64,000 nt of DNA. Origin: CAWBJO01 sp963789175 (GTDB taxonomy: Bacteria > Pseudomonadota > Alphaproteobacteria > Rhizobiales > Aestuariivirgaceae). The DNA is taken from the NCBI GenBank assembly GCA_963789175.1, contig CAWBJO010000006.1, forward strand, positions 558,001 to 622,000, in the 5' to 3' direction. The notes under the pieces are model-generated. The model was not told where the DNA came from, did no database searches, and was given only the letters and a program-made list of their open reading frames with translations. Of the stretch, positions 25,114 to 34,863 are shown in pieces. The position numbers and the translations under genes are program-made. Every line of letters begins with the position of its first letter. Positions within the stretch are counted from its first letter, which is position 1.

Positions 25114-27462
25114 ATGGAAACACCGGCATCCATCGTCGAACTGGCGAAGACGCTGCAGATCGCCTCTGTCGAGATGCTCGCCGTCACCCTGCCCGAAGCC
25201 TGCATCATCGAAGCCACCCCCTGTCTCATCGACCGCTGGAAGCTGCCGCGGTCCGAGGTCATCGGCCAGACGCTGTCCAAGTTCGGCATGGGCAAGCTGT
25301 CCGCACGCTACGTCAACGACGAAGTGAACGACGCGGCGCAGAACGCCTCGACGCGGATCGAAGTCACCTATTCGCCTGCCATCGGCGCGCCCAAGCTGGC
25401 CCGGTTCACCGCCCAGATGATGAAGGCGGACGGGCGCGAGGTCATGCTCCTCGTCGGACAAAGCTCGCGCGCGGCCCTCATTTCCGAAACCCACGACGTC
25501 GAGCGCCGTCTCCAACTGGCGCTGCGCAGCGGCGGCTATGCCCTGTGGGACTACGACTATCGCACCGGCAATTCCAACCTGTCGCCCGAAGTCTACGAGA
25601 TGATGGGGTTCGCATTGGGCGACCCCGGCCTCACTTTCGAGACGTGGAACGACCGGGTGCATCCCGACGATGCCAAGAAGACGATCCACCATTCTCTGAC
25701 CGCCAGCGGCAACCACGTCGACCAGTGGCAGACCAAGTACCGCGTGCGGACGCGGGATGAAAAGTACATCTGGGTCGAAGTCATCGCCGGTGTGCTGCGC
25801 GATCCGGTCGACGGCAAGCCGACCAAGACGATCGGCCTTGCCCGGAACATCACGGAGCAGATGAACGCATTCGAGCGGCTCCGCTATTCGGAGCGCAATC
25901 TCAGGCGCTCGCAGGCGGCCGCCCGGCTCGGCAGCTGGGTCTTCAAGATGGACACCGGCATCGTCAAGCTGTCGGAGGAGATGCTTGAGTTGCTGGGCAT
26001 CACCGAGAGCGTGCTGCCGCCCTCGCTGTCGCTCATCGAAAGTGTCCTCTCACCGCCCGACCGCGACCGCTGGCGGGAGGCCATCGAACTCGCGCGCATG
26101 GGCCGAACGTTCCCCAATCTCGAGTTCAAGCTCGAATTGCCGGGCGGAGTCGAGCGCTATATCGAGGCGTCGATCGAGCCGGAGCGCGACAGCGACGGCA
26201 CCGTCTCGTCTCTTTTCGGCATCTGCCAGGACATCTCCGAGCGCAAGGGCCTGGAACACAAATTCCTGCAGGCCCAGAAGATGGAGGCCGTCGGTCAGCT
26301 CACCGGAGGCATCGCACACGACTTCAACAACCTGCTCATGGTCGTAATCGGCAACCTGCAGCTCGTCGACCAGCTGGTCCGCGACGATGAGCGGGCCGCC
26401 AAGCGCATCAAGGCGGCGATCGACGCCGCCGATCGCGGTTCGGAACTTACCAAGCGGCTCCTGGCCTTCTCGCGCCTGCAGACGCTGCAGGCAAGCCAGA
26501 TCGACCTCAACGTCCAGATGCCAAAAATGGCCGACATGCTGCACCAGGCGGTAGGCGAAGCGGTCAAGCTCACCATCACGCCGCCGGTCGACATCTGGCC
26601 GGTCAGCGTCGACCCGTCGCAGTTCGAGACGGCGATCCTCAATCTGTGCATCAATGCGCGCGACGCAATGATGCCGCGCGGCGGAACGCTGGTCATCGAG
26701 ACGGCGAACGTCGTGCTCGACGAGGGCTATTGCAGCCAGAACGACGAAGTCCAACCCGGCGAATACGCCATGATCGCGGTCACCGATTCCGGCTGCGGAA
26801 TCCCAAAGGAAAACATCGACAAGGTCTTCCAGCCGTTCTTCACGACCAAGCCGCCGGAAGCGGGTTCGGGTCTCGGACTGTCGATGATCTACGGTTTCGT
26901 CAAGCAGTCGGGCGGCCACATCAAGATCTATTCCGAGGTCGGGCATGGCACGACCGTCAAGATCTACCTGCCCCGCGCCAAGGCCGAGGGATCGGCCCCC
27001 GTCGTCAATCTGAAGGCCGCGACGATGGCAGGGCTGCGAAATGATGCGACGGTACAGGCGCCTGCGGCGGCGAGTCCCGAAGCGCCTGCGGCCCACAAGC
27101 CCGTCATCCTCATCGTCGAGGACAACGACGCCGTCCGCGAAGTGGCGTCCGCGATGATCGAGGACATCGGCTTCGATACGCTCCAGGCTTCGAGTGGAAG
27201 CGAGGCGCTGCGCATCCTCGAGGCCCGCAAGGACATCGATCTCGTTCTCTCCGACGTGATCATGGCCGGCGGCATGAACGGACCCGAGCTCGCGGCCCGC
27301 GCCCTCAAGCTCAGGCCCGAGCTCAAGCTGCTGTTCATGTCGGGTTACGCACCGGGATCCGTCCGCCAGATGAAGGAGCTGCCCGAGGCCATCGACCTCG
27401 TGAACAAGCCCTTCACGCGCAACGACCTGACCAGCAAGGTCATGCGGGCGCTCGCGGCCTAG
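25114..27462 (+). CDS. PAS-domain hybrid sensor histidine kinase with receiver domain
   Basis: A 782-residue cytoplasmic hybrid kinase with no membrane segment. Domains in order: N-terminal PAS-like (about 10-115), a PAS_3 fold (about 130-250; TKYRVRTRDEKYIWVEV), a second PAS (about 265-375), HisKA/HWE-like dimerisation part with the phospho-His402 in TGGIAHDFNNLL, HATPase (NLCINARDAM, DSGCGIPKE, GSGLGLSMIYG), an Ala/Pro linker, and a C-terminal receiver with phospho-acceptor Asp714 in DLVLSDVIMAGG. It probably phosphorylates its own receiver and passes the phosphate to an unlinked partner. No response-regulator gene lies beside it. Confidence 0.93.
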   Translation: METPASIVELAKTLQIASVEMLAVTLPEACIIEATPCLIDRWKLPRSEVIGQTLSKFGMGKLSARYVNDEVNDAAQNASTRIEVTYSPAIGAPKLARFTAQMMKADGREVMLLVGQSSRAALISETHDVERRLQLALRSGGYALWDYDYRTGNSNLSPEVYEMMGFALGDPGLTFETWNDRVHPDDAKKTIHHSLTASGNHVDQWQTKYRVRTRDEKYIWVEVIAGVLRDPVDGKPTKTIGLARNITEQMNAFERLRYSERNLRRSQAAARLGSWVFKMDTGIVKLSEEMLELLGITESVLPPSLSLIESVLSPPDRDRWREAIELARMGRTFPNLEFKLELPGGVERYIEASIEPERDSDGTVSSLFGICQDISERKGLEHKFLQAQKMEAVGQLTGGIAHDFNNLLMVVIGNLQLVDQLVRDDERAAKRIKAAIDAADRGSELTKRLLAFSRLQTLQASQIDLNVQMPKMADMLHQAVGEAVKLTITPPVDIWPVSVDPSQFETAILNLCINARDAMMPRGGTLVIETANVVLDEGYCSQNDEVQPGEYAMIAVTDSGCGIPKENIDKVFQPFFTTKPPEAGSGLGLSMIYGFVKQSGGHIKIYSEVGHGTTVKIYLPRAKAEGSAPVVNLKAATMAGLRNDATVQAPAAASPEAPAAHKPVILIVEDNDAVREVASAMIEDIGFDTLQASSGSEALRILEARKDIDLVLSDVIMAGGMNGPELAARALKLRPELKLLFMSGYAPGSVRQMKELPEAIDLVNKPFTRNDLTSKVMRALAA

Positions 27463-27620
27463 CCGACAGCTTCAAGCCTCCAGCATCGGCGCGGCGGTCT
27501 TCCTAGACTGCCGCTGCCGCACCGCTCCAATTTCGTTGCCGTGCGGACGGGTTTCCCATATTGCTTGAGCCCCCGCTTTACAAACGGCATCGGGCGGGCA
27601 TGAGCAAAGGGGGGCCTCCC

Positions 27621-28862
27621 GTGTTCGTCTCATTCTTTCCAAACCCGCGTCCGTTCTTCTGGTCGGCGGTCCTGTGGACGCTGGTCGTCGTGATCTTCTG
27701 GTATGCCGTCGGCGATGAGCTCGGCGCAAGTCTCGGATTTCCTCCCGTCGCGGCGGACGCTCCGCCGATCGTCGGCGTTGCGGTGTTCTGGTCGCCGCCG
27801 TTCATCTGGTTCTACATCTACTACGTGATCGCGGTGGCGATGTTCGCGGCGTTCTGGATGTACGCGGCCCCGCATCCGTGGGCCATGTGGTCGATCTTCG
27901 GATCAGCACTGATCATCTTCACCACCTATTTCCAGGTCCAAGTCAGCGTTGCGATCAACAACTGGTACGGCCCCTTCTACGACCTCATCCAGGCGGCGCT
28001 GTCCCGTTCCGCTCCGGTTACCCAGGAGCAATTCTACGGACATCTTCTGAGCTTCGCCGGCATCGCCTTCGTCGCCGTGGCGGTGGGCGTCCTGACGCGC
28101 TTTTTCGTCAGCCATTACATCTTCCGCTGGCGCACGGCGATGAACGACTACTACATGAGCCACTGGGGCCGCCTACGCCACATCGAAGGCGCGTCGCAGC
28201 GCGTGCAGGACGACACGATGCGGTTCTCCGCGACGATGGAGGGCCTAGGGGTCAATCTCATCGATTCCGTCATGACCCTCATCGCATTCCTGCCGGTGCT
28301 GCTGCGCCTCTCCGCCAACGTCACCGAACTGCCGCTGTTCGGCCCGGTTCCGCATGCGCTGGTGATCGTAGCGATCGTCTGGTCGCTGTTCGGCACGCTC
28401 TTTCTCGCCCTCGTTGGCATCAAGCTTCCTGGCCTGCAGTTCCGCAACCAGCGCGTCGAAGCTGCCTACCGCAAGGAGCTCGTATACGGGGAAGACGACC
28501 CGGCCCGGGCGAGTCCGCCGACGGTCGCGGACCTGTTCTCGCACGTGCGACGAAACTATTTCCGCCTGTATTTCCACTACATGTACTTCAACGTCGCGCG
28601 GATCTTCTATCTGCAGACCGACAACATCTTCCCCTACATCGTGCTCGGCCCGACCATCGTCGCCGGCAAGATCACTCTCGGGGTGATGAACCAAATCCTC
28701 AACGCCTTCGACCAGGTGCGCTCGTCGTTCCAGTACCTCGTGAATTCATGGACGACGATCGTCGAGCTCCTGTCGATCTACAAGCGCCTGCGCGGGCTGG
28801 AGGCAGCCATCCACGACGAGCCGCTGCCCGTTCCCGACCAGGGTTATCTGCAGGAGGGCTAG
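27621..28862 (+). CDS. sbmA: Peptide antibiotic transporter SbmA/BacA family
   Basis: A 413-residue inner-membrane protein of the SbmA/BacA family, which imports peptide antibiotics and in rhizobia supports resistance to host peptides and very-long-chain fatty acid lipid A. Membrane segments are followed by highly conserved stretches shared with E. coli SbmA: SHYIFRWRTAMNDYYMSHW, RHIEGASQRVQ, VGIKLPGLQFRNQRVEAAYR and NYFRLYFHYMYFN. It lacks a fused ATPase (SbmA-type, not BclA-type). GTG 27621 is chosen: it aligns with E. coli Met1 and has a strong AAGGGGGG ribosome site, whereas ATG 27600 has none. Confidence 0.93.
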   Translation: MFVSFFPNPRPFFWSAVLWTLVVVIFWYAVGDELGASLGFPPVAADAPPIVGVAVFWSPPFIWFYIYYVIAVAMFAAFWMYAAPHPWAMWSIFGSALIIFTTYFQVQVSVAINNWYGPFYDLIQAALSRSAPVTQEQFYGHLLSFAGIAFVAVAVGVLTRFFVSHYIFRWRTAMNDYYMSHWGRLRHIEGASQRVQDDTMRFSATMEGLGVNLIDSVMTLIAFLPVLLRLSANVTELPLFGPVPHALVIVAIVWSLFGTLFLALVGIKLPGLQFRNQRVEAAYRKELVYGEDDPARASPPTVADLFSHVRRNYFRLYFHYMYFNVARIFYLQTDNIFPYIVLGPTIVAGKITLGVMNQILNAFDQVRSSFQYLVNSWTTIVELLSIYKRLRGLEAAIHDEPLPVPDQGYLQEG

Positions 28863-28866
28863 GGCG

Positions 28867-29010
28867 TCAGCTGATGATACCCAAGCCAAGAAGCCCGGCG
28901 ATGATGAGATAGATCGCCACGATATAGTTCAGGAGGCGCGGCATGATGAGGATGAGGACGCCCGCAATAAGCGAGATCGCGGGTTGAAGATGGGCGATTC
29001 CGAAGACCAT
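28867..29010 (-). CDS. DUF3096 family small membrane protein
   Basis: A 47-residue protein of the DUF3096 family, with two membrane-spanning helices (HLQPAISLIAGVLILIMP and NYIVAIYLIIAGLLGLGI) joined by the conserved RLL turn. Start ATG 29010 has GGAG 8-11 bases upstream and matches the usual family length; upstream in-frame ATGs at 29022 and 29073 are less likely. The function is unknown. It lies tail to tail with sbmA, 4 bp apart. Confidence 0.8.
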   Translation of the reverse strand: MVFGIAHLQPAISLIAGVLILIMPRLLNYIVAIYLIIAGLLGLGIIS

Positions 29011-29150
29011 CTGGCTCTCCATTTCGTCGGATGACGGGTCGCGCGAGTCGATTGCGGACATCGCGCGATTCAAGTTCGAATGAGAGATGTCTATCGCCCG
29101 ACCGTCGCCGCGTCAAAGACTATGGCAAGTCACGAAATGAATGAGGTCGC

Positions 29151-29897
29151 TCAACTCCAAACCTTCACCTTGCCGCTGGTGCGCAGCGCTTCCGTCATTT
29201 CAGCGACTTCCCGAGTTGCGGCATCCAATCGATCGAGGCTCCGGGAGCGGAGCACCAGGTTGGAACCGAACCGCCCGTCTTCGTGAAACGGGTAAGAGCC
29301 GATGACGACGTCGATGTAGCGGTCCTGGATCTCCTTCAGCGGCCTGGCGAGATCACCTTCCCCGATGTAGGCCGTGACCGTCCGCGACTCCATGGGCGAC
29401 CCGCGTTCAAGCTCCGGTCCGATTGCGTCGAGCATGGCCTGCATGATCGCGGGCACCCCGGCCATGACGAAAACGTTTCCGATGCGGAAACCGGGAGCCT
29501 TGGATACGCGGTTCTCGACGAGCGACGCCCCTTGCGGGATGCGCGCCATACGCAACCGCGCTTCGTTCAGCATTCCGGGTTGGAAATGCGACTTCAGAAT
29601 CGCCACCGCGCGGGGGTCGTGGTCAATCGGCACGCCGAATGCGGCGGCGACGGCATCGGCGGTGATGTCGTCGTGAGTCGGCCCGATCCCACCGGTGGTG
29701 AAGACATAGGTATAGCGGGCCCGCAGGTCGTTCACCGCCCTTACGATGTCCGCTTCCGTATCGGGAACGACGCGCGCCTCCTTGAGGTCGATCCCCAGCG
29801 CGGTCAGGAAGTCCGCGATGTAGCCGAGGTTCTTGTCCTTCGTGCGACCGGACAGGATTTCATCGCCGATCAGGATCAGCGCGGCTGTAGGTGCCAT
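29151..29897 (-). CDS. CinA-like molybdopterin-binding domain protein
   Basis: A 248-residue protein with the MoCF_biosynth fold (MoaB/CinA N-terminal type). The core has ALILIGDEILSGRTKDKN, TTGGIGPTHDDITADAVAAAF and MAGVPAIMQAMLD. It lacks the C-terminal nicotinamide-nucleotide amidase part of full CinA. It is common in Rhizobiales next to map/sfsA. The biochemical role is uncertain; molybdopterin binding is a domain-level inference only. ATG 29897 is preceded by GGAG. It is divergent from sfsA. Confidence 0.88.
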   Translation of the reverse strand: MAPTAALILIGDEILSGRTKDKNLGYIADFLTALGIDLKEARVVPDTEADIVRAVNDLRARYTYVFTTGGIGPTHDDITADAVAAAFGVPIDHDPRAVAILKSHFQPGMLNEARLRMARIPQGASLVENRVSKAPGFRIGNVFVMAGVPAIMQAMLDAIGPELERGSPMESRTVTAYIGEGDLARPLKEIQDRYIDVVIGSYPFHEDGRFGSNLVLRSRSLDRLDAATREVAEMTEALRTSGKVKVWS

Positions 29898-29978
29898 GGC
29901 AGGATGTCTCCGTTCCTTGCGGTGATAATTCAAGTGCGGGGACTTGTCATCGGCATCCGTGCTTCCTAGGTTGCCGCA

Positions 29979-30701
29979 ATGAAACTGCCCTCCCCTCTCA
30001 CCCGCGGCACGCTCGTCCAGCGATACAAGCGGTTCCTTGCCGATGTGAGGCTCGAGAGCGGCGAGGTGGTCACAGCGACCTGCCCCAATACCGGCTCGAT
30101 GCTGGGATTGACGCGGCCCGGGAATACGGTTTGGCTGTCGCGATCAGCCAATCCGTCGCGAAAGTACCCCTACACCTGGGAGATGCTGGAACTCTCGGAT
30201 GGCGAGCGGGTAGCGCGGGTCGGAATCAATACCGGCAACCCCAATGCCATCGTTGCGGAGGCCATCGCCGACGGGCGCATTCCGGAATTGACAGGCTACA
30301 GCTCGGCCCGGCGCGAAGTGAAATACGGCCGGAACAGCCGAATCGACATTCTGCTGGAGGCACCGGAGCGGCCACGATGCTTCGTGGAAGTCAAAAACGT
30401 GCATTTATCGCGCCGGCTTCACATCGCGGAATTTCCCGATTGCCGAACGGAACGCGGTGCCAAGCATCTCGAAGAGCTCGCAGAGGTCGCCCGCAACGGC
30501 GACCGCGCCGTCATGTTGTATCTCGTCCAGCGCGACGACGCCCGGGAGATGACACTTGCCGCCGATCTCGATGCAGCCTACGCCACGTGCTTTGCCTCTG
30601 CAGTCAAAGCCGGTGTTGAAGCATTGGCCTATTGCTGTACATTGACCGACACCGAAATCCTGCTCGATCGGTCGCTGCCGTTCAAACTGGAGTGCCTGTG
30701 A
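29979..30701 (+). CDS. sfsA: DNA/RNA nuclease SfsA
   Basis: A 240-residue SfsA protein, first described as a sugar fermentation stimulation factor and now linked to nucleic-acid binding and nuclease activity. Family stretches are VQRYKRFLADVRL, TCPNTGSMLGL, EVKYGRNSRIDILLE, FVEVKNVHLSR and FPDCRTERGAKHL, which include the PD-(D/E)xK-like acidic residues. It is directly followed by map (1 bp), so the two are co-transcribed. Confidence 0.95.
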   Translation: MKLPSPLTRGTLVQRYKRFLADVRLESGEVVTATCPNTGSMLGLTRPGNTVWLSRSANPSRKYPYTWEMLELSDGERVARVGINTGNPNAIVAEAIADGRIPELTGYSSARREVKYGRNSRIDILLEAPERPRCFVEVKNVHLSRRLHIAEFPDCRTERGAKHLEELAEVARNGDRAVMLYLVQRDDAREMTLAADLDAAYATCFASAVKAGVEALAYCCTLTDTEILLDRSLPFKLECL

Positions 30702-30702
30702 A

Positions 30703-31530
30703 GTGACTTATGTCGACGCCGCCATCGCTCCCATCGCCAATACGGGACAGATCAAGATTCATGGTCCGGAAGGGTTCGAGGCAATGCGCAAGGCCGGACA
30801 GCTCTGCGCCCAGGCTCTCGATCTCATCACGCCGCATGTCGCACCCGGCGTCACGACGGCCGAACTCGATCGGATCGTACTCGATTTCGCCCGCGAAACG
30901 GGCTCCATACCGGCGCCGCTGTATTACCGCGGCTATCCGCGAGCCATCTGTACCTCGATCAATCACGTGGTCTGTCACGGCATCCCCAACGACAAGCCGC
31001 TGCGCGAAGGCGAGATCGTCAATATCGACGTGACCCTCATCGTCGACGGGTGGCATGGCGATTCGAGCAGAATGTTCGCGATCGGCGAGGTACAGCGGAA
31101 GGCCGAGCGGCTGATCGACATCACCTACGAAGCGCTGATGCGCGGCATCGCCGCCGTCATTCCCGGCGCCCGAACCGGCGACATCGGCCACGCGATCCAA
31201 AGTTACGTGCAGGCGGAACGCTGCTCGGTGGTGCGCGATTTCTGCGGCCATGGCCTCGGCCGTTTGTTCCACGACATGCCGAACATCCTCCACTATGGAC
31301 GGCCCGGAGAAGGGATCATGCTGAAACCCGGCATGATCTTCACCATCGAGCCCATGATCAATGCGGGGCGACCGGAGGTGAAAGTGCTGTCCGACGGCTG
31401 GACGGCCGTCACTCGCGACCGATCGCTTTCCGCGCAATTCGAGCACACCGTGGGCGTTACGGAGGCGGGCTGTGAAATCTTCACGCTGTCGCCCAGTGGC
31501 TTTCACAAGCCTCCCTACCGGATCGGATAG
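30703..31530 (+). CDS. map: Methionine aminopeptidase, type I
   Basis: A 275-residue Map that removes the N-terminal methionine from new proteins in the cytoplasm. The pita-bread fold metal ligands are in place: IVNIDVTLIVDGWHGD (two Asp), CGHGLGRLFHDMP (His), FTIEPMI (Glu) and QFEHTVGV (His then Glu). A GTG start at 30703, 1 bp after the sfsA stop, is used; an internal Met at EAMRKAG is much too late. radC follows after 17 bp. Confidence 0.95.
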   Translation: MTYVDAAIAPIANTGQIKIHGPEGFEAMRKAGQLCAQALDLITPHVAPGVTTAELDRIVLDFARETGSIPAPLYYRGYPRAICTSINHVVCHGIPNDKPLREGEIVNIDVTLIVDGWHGDSSRMFAIGEVQRKAERLIDITYEALMRGIAAVIPGARTGDIGHAIQSYVQAERCSVVRDFCGHGLGRLFHDMPNILHYGRPGEGIMLKPGMIFTIEPMINAGRPEVKVLSDGWTAVTRDRSLSAQFEHTVGVTEAGCEIFTLSPSGFHKPPYRIG

Positions 31531-31547
31531 CCACGCAGAATTTCGCC

Positions 31548-32249
31548 ATGGCCGGGGGTTTCCACAAGCCTAAGCCCAAGCCGCACTATGCCGGACATCG
31601 CGAACGGCTGCGCGATCGCTTCATGAACGGCGGAGCGGACGCGCTGCACGACTACGAGATGCTGGAGCTTCTGCTGTTCCGGGCCCTCCCCCGACAGGAC
31701 ACGAAACCGCTGGCCAAGGCGCTGCTCAAGCGCTTTCGGTCGTTCGCAGAGGTCCTGACCGCCAATCCCGAAAGGTTAAGGGAAGTCAAAGGCGTGGGCG
31801 ACACGGTGGTTGCTGAGCTGAAGCTGGTGGTCGCCGCATCGCAGCGGATGCTTCGAGGATCCATACACCAGCGCGAACTGGTCGACAGCTGGTCCGACCT
31901 CCTTAACTACTGCCGCGCCTGCATGGCTTTCCTGGAAACGGAAATCTTCCGTGTCCTGTTCCTCGACCGGAAGAATGCGATCATCGCGGACGAGGTACTT
32001 CAGGAGGGAACGGTCGACCATACTCCGGTATACACGCGCGACGTGGTCAAGCGCGCTCTCGAGCTTTCCGCCTCGTCCATAGTCCTGGTGCACAACCATC
32101 CTTCGGGCGACACGACGCCATCGAAAGCGGATATCGCCCAGACCAAAATCCTGATGGAAGCCGCCCAGAGCATGGGGATCCATGTGCACGACCACCTGAT
32201 CATCGGTCGGGGCGGATTCTACAGCATGAGGGGCATGAAGGTCATTTGA
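31548..32249 (+). CDS. radC: DNA repair protein RadC (JAMM/MPN domain)
   Basis: A 233-residue RadC-family protein. The N-terminal helix-hairpin-helix part (PERLREVKGVGDTVVAELK) precedes the JAMM metalloprotease-like domain, with His182-x-His184 and the acidic residue in HNHPSGDTTPSKADI. The name 'DNA repair' is historical; the role is not proven. It is the last gene of the sfsA-map-radC group and overlaps the convergent molybdopterin gene by 8 bp. Confidence 0.93.
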   Translation: MAGGFHKPKPKPHYAGHRERLRDRFMNGGADALHDYEMLELLLFRALPRQDTKPLAKALLKRFRSFAEVLTANPERLREVKGVGDTVVAELKLVVAASQRMLRGSIHQRELVDSWSDLLNYCRACMAFLETEIFRVLFLDRKNAIIADEVLQEGTVDHTPVYTRDVVKRALELSASSIVLVHNHPSGDTTPSKADIAQTKILMEAAQSMGIHVHDHLIIGRGGFYSMRGMKVI

Positions 32250-33847
32250 CCGCATTCAGCGAATCCGGCGTATCGAAATCGGTGAGCACGCCGTCGTTGC
32301 GGACGTGGACTTCCGTCACGTTGTCGGAATTCACGACCAGCAGGACCTTCGCACCGCCGTCGCCCTTGATGCCTTCGAAGTCGGCAAAATGCTGGCGGCC
32401 CCAAAGGATCGGGTTGCCGCGCTCGCCTTGAAACACCGGAACACAGATGCTCCGATTCTCGGCGGGCTCGAAGGAGGCGATGAGCTTGTTCATGCTGGCG
32501 ACCGGAACGAGCGGCATGTCGCCCAGAACGATGAGCGCGCCATCGACGGTATCCGGAAGCCGGTCGATACCGGCCTTGAGCGATGTCGACAATCCGTCGG
32601 AATAGAGCGGATTGGTCACGAAGGCGACCTCAAGCCCTTCCAGCGCATCGCGAACAGCCTTCTCGTCATGACCGGTGACCACATAGACGGGAGCGGCGCG
32701 CGACTGGAGGACGTTCTCGACCGTGCGCCGGATCATCGGCTTGCCATGAATCGCCTTGAGCAGCTTGTTGCTGCCCATCCGGGTCGACCGGCCGGCCGCC
32801 AACACGATCGCCGCTACGTGATGGCCGGTCTTTTTGACCTTGAGGGCGCGTTCGCGCGGCAGCGGCCGGCTCGGTATTTCCATCAGCAGTCCGCCCACTC
32901 CCATATCCATGATGTCATGGGGAGCGAGGGAAATTCCGGCCAGAGTCCGTTGGAGAACCCAGTCGAATCCATTGACCTTCGGTGAACGCGCACAGGACGG
33001 CACGCCGATGACGCGGGTTGCCGCGAGCGTTCCGTACATGAGGAGATTGCCCGGATCGACCGGCATGCCGAGATGAATGATATTTCCGCCGGCAGCCACC
33101 AAGGACGCCGGAATGACGTCGCCGCGGTCCACGATGGCCGACGCACCGAAGACGAGCACCGGATCATGGCCGTCGGTGGCGAGCTTACGCACCGCGGCAG
33201 ATACCGCTTCGATGGCATGGTCGACGATCATGACGTCGCCCAGGGTGCTGCCGAGCGCTTCAAGGCGCGAGCGGACTCCATCCCGACTCTTGTCGATCAG
33301 CGACGGCTTGGTTTGCGGCAGCCGCGTGATCACCAGCCCGGCTCGTTGCGGCACATAGGATCTCACCGTGATCAGAGATCCCTGGCCAGCGATTGCAAGC
33401 GGCCTTGGTCACGATCGCACGCGGCACGGCAAAGGGAATGATCTTGACGGTGGCGACCATCTGGCGTTCGGCCGCCGTTCCAAACGGCGGCAGAGTCGCG
33501 ATGGTCAAGCTTTCATGGAGTCGATTGAGGGAGTTCAGGCGATCAGCGTCGATCACGGCGACACCGGCATTGCGAGCGTGGATGTTCGCCCTGCCGGTCG
33601 ACGCCTCGTGGACGACGGTTCCCGGCCCGGCAATCGCCGCCGCGACCAGACCGGCGGCTTCGTCCTCGCCGACGTCGTCAGGGTCGAGACGCGCAGCGAA
33701 GACGCGCTTTACCCCCTGTGTCGCGAACAACGAAAGGTCGGCCTTCGTCAGCCGGTGACCTTTCTTGATCACCTGGTTTCCCAGCTTGACGGAATGGGCG
33801 AGGATGGCCCCCTCGGCGTCGGCGATTTCGAACTCGGCGAAGGTCAT
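32242..33847 (-). pseudogene. Molybdopterin-binding / cytidylyltransferase (MocA-like) protein, one frameshift near 33400
   Basis: The last gene of the cox-type operon. The N-terminal part (MoCF fold, ATVKIIPFAVPRAIVTKA...) leads into a C-terminal NTP-transferase domain with the MobA/MocA motif VLAAGRSTRMGSNKLLKA, LGDMPLV and NPILWGR. Such proteins add CMP to molybdopterin for hydroxylases of the CODH family. The frame breaks near 33395-33402: the upstream frame ends at IVTKAA and the next resumes at GQGSLITVRSYVPQRAG. One extra base there (for example a T in GCTTGCA) explains it, giving about 534 residues. ATG 33847 overlaps the xdhC stop (ATGA). Confidence 0.82.
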
Positions 33848-34533
33848 TTTCGTTCGGGCCCAAGCCTCAGGACCTTGGTCATTTCCGCAACGATTGCAAT
33901 CGCGATTTCGGGCGCGCCGCGGGCCCCGATATCCAGGCCGATGGGAGCGTGAATGCGTTGCTCTCCGGCCTCGCGGAGCCCAGTCGCCTCCAAGCGTTCG
34001 AGGCGTTTGGCATGAGTCTTCCGCGAACCCAGGGCCCCGATGTAGAAGCACTCCGACCTGAGCGCCGCGACGAGCGCCGGGTCGTCGATCTTCGGATCGT
34101 GGGTGAGCAGCAGGATGGCCGTGCGCTGGTCGAGCCCGAGCGCGGGCAGCACATCGTCGGGCCAGTCGGCATGGAGCTTCGTTTCCGGGAAGCGCTCAGC
34201 GGTGGCGAACGAACCGCGCGGGTCGACGATGGTGACGTCATAGGGAACGGCCCGAAGCATCGGCACCAGAACCTGGGCAATATGGACGGCGCCGACGATC
34301 ACCACGCGCAGAGGCGGATTCTGCACCAGGATGAAGTACTCGCGGCCATCGACGGTCTCGACACCGCTCTCATCGAAGCGGAAACGACGCTCGAGCGATT
34401 CGGAGAGTGGATCGCGGGCGATGTCGCTACGAGCGATGATCCGCTGCGTTCCGCCTGCAAGGTCGGTGACAAGCGCGACTGCCGTTCGCTCGGCGCGGGC
34501 CTGCAGCAAGGACTGCAACACGGCGCGATTCAT
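33844..34533 (-). CDS. XdhC family protein (C-terminal Rossmann type)
   Basis: A 229-residue XdhC/CoxF-type protein. The C-terminal Rossmann-like domain (VVIVGAVHIAQVLVPMLRA, then ADWPDDVLPALGLDQRTAIL and FYIGALGSRKTHAKRLERL) is characteristic of maturation factors. These insert or sulfurate the molybdenum cofactor of xanthine dehydrogenase-type enzymes. ATG 34533 overlaps the TGA of the upstream 109-residue XdhC gene as ATGA, and its own TGA overlaps the next ATG the same way. Confidence 0.9.
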   Translation of the reverse strand: MNRAVLQSLLQARAERTAVALVTDLAGGTQRIIARSDIARDPLSESLERRFRFDESGVETVDGREYFILVQNPPLRVVIVGAVHIAQVLVPMLRAVPYDVTIVDPRGSFATAERFPETKLHADWPDDVLPALGLDQRTAILLLTHDPKIDDPALVAALRSECFYIGALGSRKTHAKRLERLEATGLREAGEQRIHAPIGLDIGARGAPEIAIAIVAEMTKVLRLGPERK

Positions 34534-34859
34534 GTCTTCGAAAGCGGCTCGACGTAGACGCGGATCTTGCCGCCGCAGGCCAATCCGACGCGCCAGGCCG
34601 TTTCGTCGGCCACTCCGAAGCTCAGCGTCTTCGGCATGCCGGACTCGATGACATCCAGCGCTTCGAGAACCACGGCACCTTCGACGCAGCCGCCCGACAC
34701 CGATCCTATGAAGCCGCCGTCGTGATCGATGGCGAGCTGGCTCCCAACGGGCTGCGGCGCGGAGCCCCACGTGTCGATCACGGTGGCGAGCGCCACCCGG
34801 CGCCCTTCACCAAGCCATCGGGCTGCCTGTTCCAGCACGGTTCCGGCGGTCTCGGTCAT
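34530..34859 (-). CDS. XdhC/CoxI family protein (N-terminal domain only)
   Basis: A 109-residue protein consisting of the XdhC_CoxI domain alone. It has ALATVIDTWGSAPQPVGSQL and GFIGSVSGGCVEGAVVLEA, which are the strongest family signatures, and ends with CGGKIRVYVEPL. Together with the next gene it forms the split pair usual in form II cox clusters. It starts 4 bp after the coxE stop. Confidence 0.92.
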   Translation of the reverse strand: MTETAGTVLEQAARWLGEGRRVALATVIDTWGSAPQPVGSQLAIDHDGGFIGSVSGGCVEGAVVLEALDVIESGMPKTLSFGVADETAWRVGLACGGKIRVYVEPLSKT

Positions 34860-34863
34860 CGCG

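Noticed and set aside
34533..34770. Longer N-terminus for the second XdhC protein
   Set aside because: It would overlap the whole N-terminal XdhC gene in another frame; the ATGA overlap at 34533 is the natural start.
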